Source: Telmatactis stephensoni
Taxonomy: Eukaryota; Cnidaria; Anthozoa; Actiniaria; Isophelliidae
NCBI GenBank assembly: GCA_029948255.1
Contig: JALIZF010001907.1
Span: 688,001 to 752,000 of the forward strand
Length of the DNA stretch: 64,000 bases
Direction: 5' to 3'
Below, piece after piece: positions 56,991 to 64,000 of this stretch (the first letter of the stretch is position 1; every line of letters begins with the position of its first letter). A program made the position numbers and the translations under genes. The notes beneath the pieces were generated by a model. That model searched no databases, was not told where the DNA came from, and saw only the letters and a program-made list of their open reading frames with translations.

Positions 56991-57236
56991 GATGACTTTC
57001 AAAAACTGGCGGCCTAGTACATGAGAACGAGGCCACAAAGGCCTTGTTACCAGAAAATAAGCATGGAGAAAGTTCTACTCCTATTAAATACGACGTGTTC
57101 CTCTTCCTTTTGAAATAACTATTTTCTGTGCATTTTACAGGATATACTTAGACTCATTTGATGCCATGATGATTTTTGAGGCCTTTCTGGCCTCGTTCTT
57201 GTGAACAATGAGCCCGCCATTTGTGAAAGTCGTCTA
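56991..57236. mobile_element. Family F palindromic element
   Basis: Ends tagatgactttcaaaaactg and tttgtgaaagtcgtcta, core with tttacaggatatacttagac shared with 26806-27070. The outer arms have diverged from that copy. Confidence 0.75.
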
Positions 57237-57728
57237 TAGTCATCAGTATGCTCGAATTTTATTTTCGAGCTGAACACGTGCTGCAATAAATGTCAATCGC
57301 AAAAATTTAGCAAATCTGCCAATAAAGAAATTTAGCAAAATTGATCAAAAAAGCTCTTCCCAGCCGTGTAGTTAATGTGGGATAATTGATAATAGTTAGC
57401 CATTGCGAACGCGAAGCGCGTGCTGCTCGGCACGAATTTTGCAGATTAGGAGTTCGTAACCAACGTTTCTAAGTTGTTTTGGGGTGCTTCTTTAGGGTCA
57501 GTGTTATCAGTATATAGCTAGATCTTTCGAGCACAAAGCGCGAAATTGTAACAACTAGCTCGCAATGGTTGTTTTCTTTTCCTTTTTTTCGTTACCGTAA
57601 TTTGAGAAATGAAAATTGTTATATTGACCGGCAAGAATTTGCTCGTTTTCGAATAGCAATAATGCAGATATGCCTTGTTTAAATTTTCTGAAAAATTACT
57701 ACTTTCAACCATTTAGTTGATATAAAAA

Positions 57729-57985
57729 AAGTAAAAAGTAAAGCAACCATATTTAACGTCGATAACTCGTAACAGTAAATATAACTGACAAACCTGAGGT
57801 CGACGGTGCGCTCATTTTACTCCCCTCTTTCCATCAGTGCTCTGTTTTAAGGGTATTTAAAGCTAATTAAAGCTACACAGTTTGGAAAGAAGTCGAAACA
57901 AGGATGTGAGGTCTGGCTGGGGATCGAACTCGGGACCTCTCGCACCGAAAGCCGCGCACTAACCAACTGTGCCATCCTTGCTCCT
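57729..57985 (-). mobile_element. tRNA-derived SINE, family D
   Basis: Minus strand head ggcacagttggttagtgcg (A box) and gagttcgatcccc (B box), body as at 7919-8178 (gtgcgctcattttactcccc, catcagtgctctgttttaag). The best-preserved head of the three copies. Confidence 0.8.
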
Positions 57986-58439
57986 TGATGTAGAATAATA
58001 CTTGCGAGCGCGAAGCATGAGCCACTTAGCACAAACTTTTTGGGACAGGAGTTTGCAATTATTATTTTGTAGTAGGTTTAAAATGTTCTAATGGTCAGAT
58101 GGGCTTCCTGTGACAAGGAGGAGGGGCTGGGAAATTAGAGTCAACAGACGAAAAGGAGAAAGGGATTGGTGAGAAGGAATTAGAAATGAACTCTTCTCCT
58201 CGCTCTCGTCCCCAGTTTCCTCTAATACATCCCCAGTTTTCCATCTTCTCTGTTAACACAGGATACCCAACAGTTTTCACTGGTTTCTTATGTGATCTTA
58301 TTTTGACCACCAAATATGGAGATGGTATCCAAATATGGAGTTGGAGGACAAAATTTGGCATTTCTTTATCCTACATGCAGGAAATTGTCTTAATAAATAC
58401 CATACGGTGCAGTATGCATGAATGTCCGTAACAATAAAA

Positions 58440-58945
58440 AACGATCAGTGCATTGAGAACCGTTTATTTCAGGCTAAACAAGCGCTAAAAGACAGAAGAA
58501 AGAATGGTAAACCGAAAGACACTTGGAGAAGGATTGTGCAGAAGGAAAGATAAGAATATGGCTGAAAGACTAGCTTGGAGTGAACGGCTGAAGTAGTGGC
58601 ACAGAACAGTTTGAAATGGAGGATTGTTGTGACTGCCCTAAGCGACACGTGGCGCAGAAGGACCAAGAAGAAGAGAAAGAAACAAGCGCCAAAAGCCGGA
58701 CAGTAATCAATGAATACCAAACTTCAAAACGCACTAAAGCACTCATTAGCGACGCAACGCGAATTAAGCCGGCCATAATTGTTATAACTCACAGATATAT
58801 TTTTATACTATTTTTATATAATATATTTCTATATCTTTAATTTGTCATACATTTATACATGAGCCTCTGGCTCGGATTGAAGAGCAGCCTTATCCCACGT
58901 TATGGCATTAATAAATTGATTGATTGATTGATTGAGCGCCATGTT
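58440..58945 (+). mobile_element. 5'-truncated LINE remnant (3' end of RT ORF and tail)
   Basis: Broken frames encode KDRRKNGKPKDTWRRIVQKE and then NSLKWRIVVTALSDTWRRRT followed by a Lys/Arg run. This is the pattern found at the C-terminus of non-LTR retrotransposon polyproteins (KxTWRR... LKWR..V.AL...). Stops and frame changes separate the pieces. A 3' UTR with gagcctctggctcggattga and a (TTGA)n tail at 58915-58935 end it. Inactive. Confidence 0.75.
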
Positions 58946-61056
58946 GTTTTTATTCAGACAAAAAAGAGTGTGGCAAAGTGTCACCTAATTGGCTACTTCA
59001 CCCTTTTCTCGTACTTTTAAGGGATATTCGAGAAATGTTGAAAAAGGGCGGATTTGCGCTTGAGCGCAAATGAAGCGAGAAGACTGGGAGGGACTCTACA
59101 CTCACCTATGAGAGCCTGGTACCGAATCGAAAAAAAATCGAGTCTTGCCGGATGGGCATCGTTTTATGAAGCTTTCACAGATTTGAAAGCTTTTTTTAAG
59201 ATTATGTTTTGTATTTATATGTCTATACTAGTTTCAAACCTGGCTTCAGAGACACGGTTCTAGTCAAAATCTTCGAACACCAAATTTTGTGTACTATACC
59301 TTTTTGTAAGCAAGCATTATTTTCAAAAGAGTGTCTTTGGTCTTATCTTTCACTATTGTTGCTTTTTATTCGCTCTTAGTTCCTTGTGCGAAAATATTAT
59401 ATCTTTATCACAACACTGAGAACGTCTTGAGAGTTGCACAGTCTATTACAACGCTCTTCTCTTTAAAACTGATTCCTCTTGTCTTGTTTCTTAACTGTGA
59501 AAACACTGATAAAAAACCCAAAACGTTCGTGCATTCACAATGCTGAAATAATTTGCACTGTCAAAGATGTTTGAACGAGAATTCACGTCCACGCGCCTAC
59601 ATGTCAGAAAACTGATTAAGAAAAATGACAAAGAAACTGATAATAATCTAAAAAATCAATTTTGATCTTTTCATAAAACCCGATGATAGTTTTAATTAAA
59701 AACCCCGATTCTGATGATCGCAATTAAACGTTTAGTTCAATTAGCAAATCTTTCAGACAAAATTAAAGAAGCTAATTAGATAACATTTTTATGTTTTTAT
59801 TGGTTTTCAATATGTCTGGTGATAATTTACCTTTACTCAAAGAGAAATAAAAACAACTTTCAAAGCGAGAAGAGCTGTGGGAGGAATATATTACCAGAAA
59901 ACAGTTGTTATACTTCGCTTGTTGTTTGCTATTTTCCCCTGCTCAACAAGCAAGACAATTGTTTAGTAACGATAAGAGCCATTCTCTGAAGCGTATGAAT
60001 GCGCTAACCCAAAGAAAACAATCTAGTTTTCTCGCTGACCTTGTTGACAAAACATAGCTTAGACCAGCAATGCTTCATTGACTGTAAAATGTGGGGGATT
60101 TTCAAGTTTAAGCCAGCGTTCTATGGCCCGTGCAAAATTTCCAGCCCTCTATAACAAACACTTAATTCTTTTTGTACAAAGTTAAGTACAAATATACAAA
60201 ACATGAAATTATGATTTTAAAAATCACTCTTGCGAAAAAAAATTGTTTGCTTAGAAAGATATGCATTAAGTTTGGTAGATTTTTGAAGAGATGTGTTAAT
60301 ACCAGTTCAATGAACCAAACCCGTCACTCATCCATTCATCCGAGAAATTCACCGGCAGCCTTCCATGTCAGTTGCACATCCCTAGTCTTAAATCACCCAA
60401 TAGCTATGTCGACATCTTTGATCAAATTGGATTTTATAATATTTAATATATTGGAAAAATTGATCTTAAATTGGGGTATCTTAGTCTTTAATTTCAGTCT
60501 AAAATTAAGGACCAGATTGCTTATTTGTGCTAATGAATACCAATCTACTATTTTGATTTTCAATGCTTGACTTGACATTATTATTATTACATTATCACAA
60601 CTTCTTTTACCTGCTTACACCTTCGCTTATTGAAATAACCATAATTTGATTGTTATATATGATTGTTTTGCCATAGCAAACTAAACTGTTAGAAATTCCG
60701 CAAATCAGCAAATATTTTGCCAACAAATGTCAAACTAGAATTCAGTGCGGTAAAATGAAAAGAAATTAGGGAAACCTGAAAAACGCAACAGAAGACGATA
60801 AGAGGCGACGGTTGAGTAGCTAACTGGTATTTTTATGGTCAGTAGGTTTGTTCAATTAGGATTACTATGATAGATCATTCAAGGTCTCTCAAAATTAGAG
60901 CAAAAACCTCAAGAAGTACTCTTTAGTATCAACAACTTTTCCTCCCTTGTTTTCATAATGACCACTTTGCACCAATAAACAAACCACTTCTGGTATTTCA
61001 TTTCTCGACTTATGATTGGCTACCAAGATGATTGTATCGGCCCAAGTTAAAGGAGT

Positions 61057-61099
61057 TTAATTAATTAATTAATTAACGGCACAAAATAGTAATTAATTA
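61057..61099. promoter_or_regulatory. Clustered ATTA homeodomain-type sites upstream of the homeobox gene
   Basis: ttaattaattaattaattaa at 61057-61076 and taattaatta at 61090-61099 are palindromic TAAT arrays, the core recognised by Q50 Prd-class homeodomains. They lie about 0.8 kb upstream of the 5' UTR acceptor. Autoregulation is an inference; AT-rich chance cannot be excluded. Confidence 0.35.
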
Positions 61100-61918
61100 G
61101 CCCAATCGTAAGGTTCGGGGCACCTACTCGTTCAATATTGTTTCATTCGGGTCATTGTTTCTGGCAGCTGCCGCGCTCGGACGCTAAATCAAGTTATTGT
61201 GCAATGTGGTTTTTAATTTATACTTATTGGAATAGGCTATTTGAAGATTAAGCCTCAAAGAAAGCGATAATTTCCACGACACACCAATTTCGCTGCTAAC
61301 AATCTCACAAAGGCGGGCCAACGGGGCTTTCTGAACTGGAACCGCACGGTTTAGTAAAGTCAGTCAACTATTGTGGAAGGTGCTTGCATCTCCTTGACCC
61401 TGAAAGAAAGGAATCACTCTCTCCTTTAGCGAGGCCAAATGATGGTTTTATGAGAAGCATTCAGGTTCACTGAGCAAACAGTAACACTTCAACGGTGGGT
61501 CAACAATTACTAACAAGCTCTCTTGTATTTACAGCTAGCCATGTACCGTTGAGGTTTTGCCAGAGGCATTTTATCGCCCACTCTCGTTTTGGATGGTATT
61601 CGTGGCTTTTTAACGAGCCAGGAGATGGTCGTTCTTGTCTTGAATACGTAGCTGATTTCTCTGGTCTATGCTAATGAGAAAAAATGTCATTTTCACCTTG
61701 TTGTGGGTTATTTGATCAAATGAGATTAAACTAATTACTTATGTAAAGAATATTCGTCCTGTATCATGATGGCGACTAATGAACTTTCGCAGATTTATTA
61801 ATTTTATTATCGGTTTCTCTTTCTCATTGGTGGGCTTGCAATAAAACTTCATGTGTGTTTTTCAGCTCATTTTCATTCAAGCCGCAGTCAGAGTAACCTG
61901 TGTGAGATTCGCGCAACA

Positions 61919-64000
<2,082 letters not shown>

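Larger units (their letters stand above)
45432..61865. other. Gene-poor intergenic region with dispersed repeats
   Basis: About 16 kb without a supported host gene; short frames are AT-rich noise. It holds a small inverted repeat (48191-48246, gctagggtggata/tatctaccctagc), family C (50717), family G (51095), degenerate tandem repeats (51420-51830), family B (52662), a hairpin (55748), family F (56991), a family D SINE (57729) and a LINE remnant (58440). The last few kb before 61866 probably contain regulatory DNA of the homeobox gene. Confidence 0.6.

Noticed and set aside
58469..58840. Host gene on either strand in the LINE remnant
   Set aside because: Conserved residues fall in broken frames typical of the end of a non-LTR polyprotein, with a (TTGA)n tail.
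60172..60570. 132-codon plus-strand frame
   Set aside because: AT-rich, hydrophobic noise with no recognisable domain; also open on the other strand.

Overview
This is a eukaryotic, AT-rich metazoan window with short spliceosomal introns, a split Prd-class homeobox gene and very many short inverted-repeat transposons. I infer a cnidarian, most likely an anthozoan such as a stony coral, from the gene types, the dense ancestral-style intron structure and the repeat style. No species assignment is made.

Positions 1-29530 hold, on the minus strand, the 5' two thirds of a USP9X (fat facets) deubiquitinase gene. I traced 47 coding exons, from the start codon at 29530 to an exon ending at 85 where the gene leaves the window. 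All use GT-AG junctions with matching reading phases. About 1838 residues are covered: the N-terminal helical-repeat region, the ubiquitin-like domain, the USP Cys box (catalytic Cys near residue 1567) and part of the finger region. The His box lies beyond the left edge. One exon (24875-24999) carries a 10-bp partial duplication that breaks the frame unless an internal AG is used as acceptor. The introns hold about 20 MITE, SINE or satellite insertions. One intron is almost entirely a 22-bp minisatellite of about 38 copies.

Positions 29531-33800 are a head-to-head intergenic region with a small unrecognised candidate gene on the plus strand and a canonical tRNA-Ala(TGC) gene on the minus strand. 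Positions 33809-37753 are an uninterrupted plus-strand ORF of 1314 codons for a coiled-coil, phosphosite-rich protein that I do not recognise. A (TTTTG)n array of about 43 units follows it at 38026-38239.

Positions 37754-61865 are gene-poor. They hold one intronless class A GPCR (44100-45431, minus) with a TATA box, a tandem 155-bp duplication, several dispersed repeats found elsewhere in the window in inverted orientation, a near-perfect 28-bp-arm hairpin and the 3' end of a dead LINE. Positions 61866-64000 (plus) hold the first three coding exons of an Arx/aristaless-type homeobox gene, with an octapeptide, an acidic linker and a Q50 homeodomain split between residues 46 and 47. It runs off the right edge.

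The genes are independent single-gene units typical of an animal chromosome. I see no operon or gene cluster, and no evidence for a new multi-gene system. The most unusual items are the USP9X frame break, the VNTR intron, the orphan intronless coiled-coil gene and the short-palindrome families.
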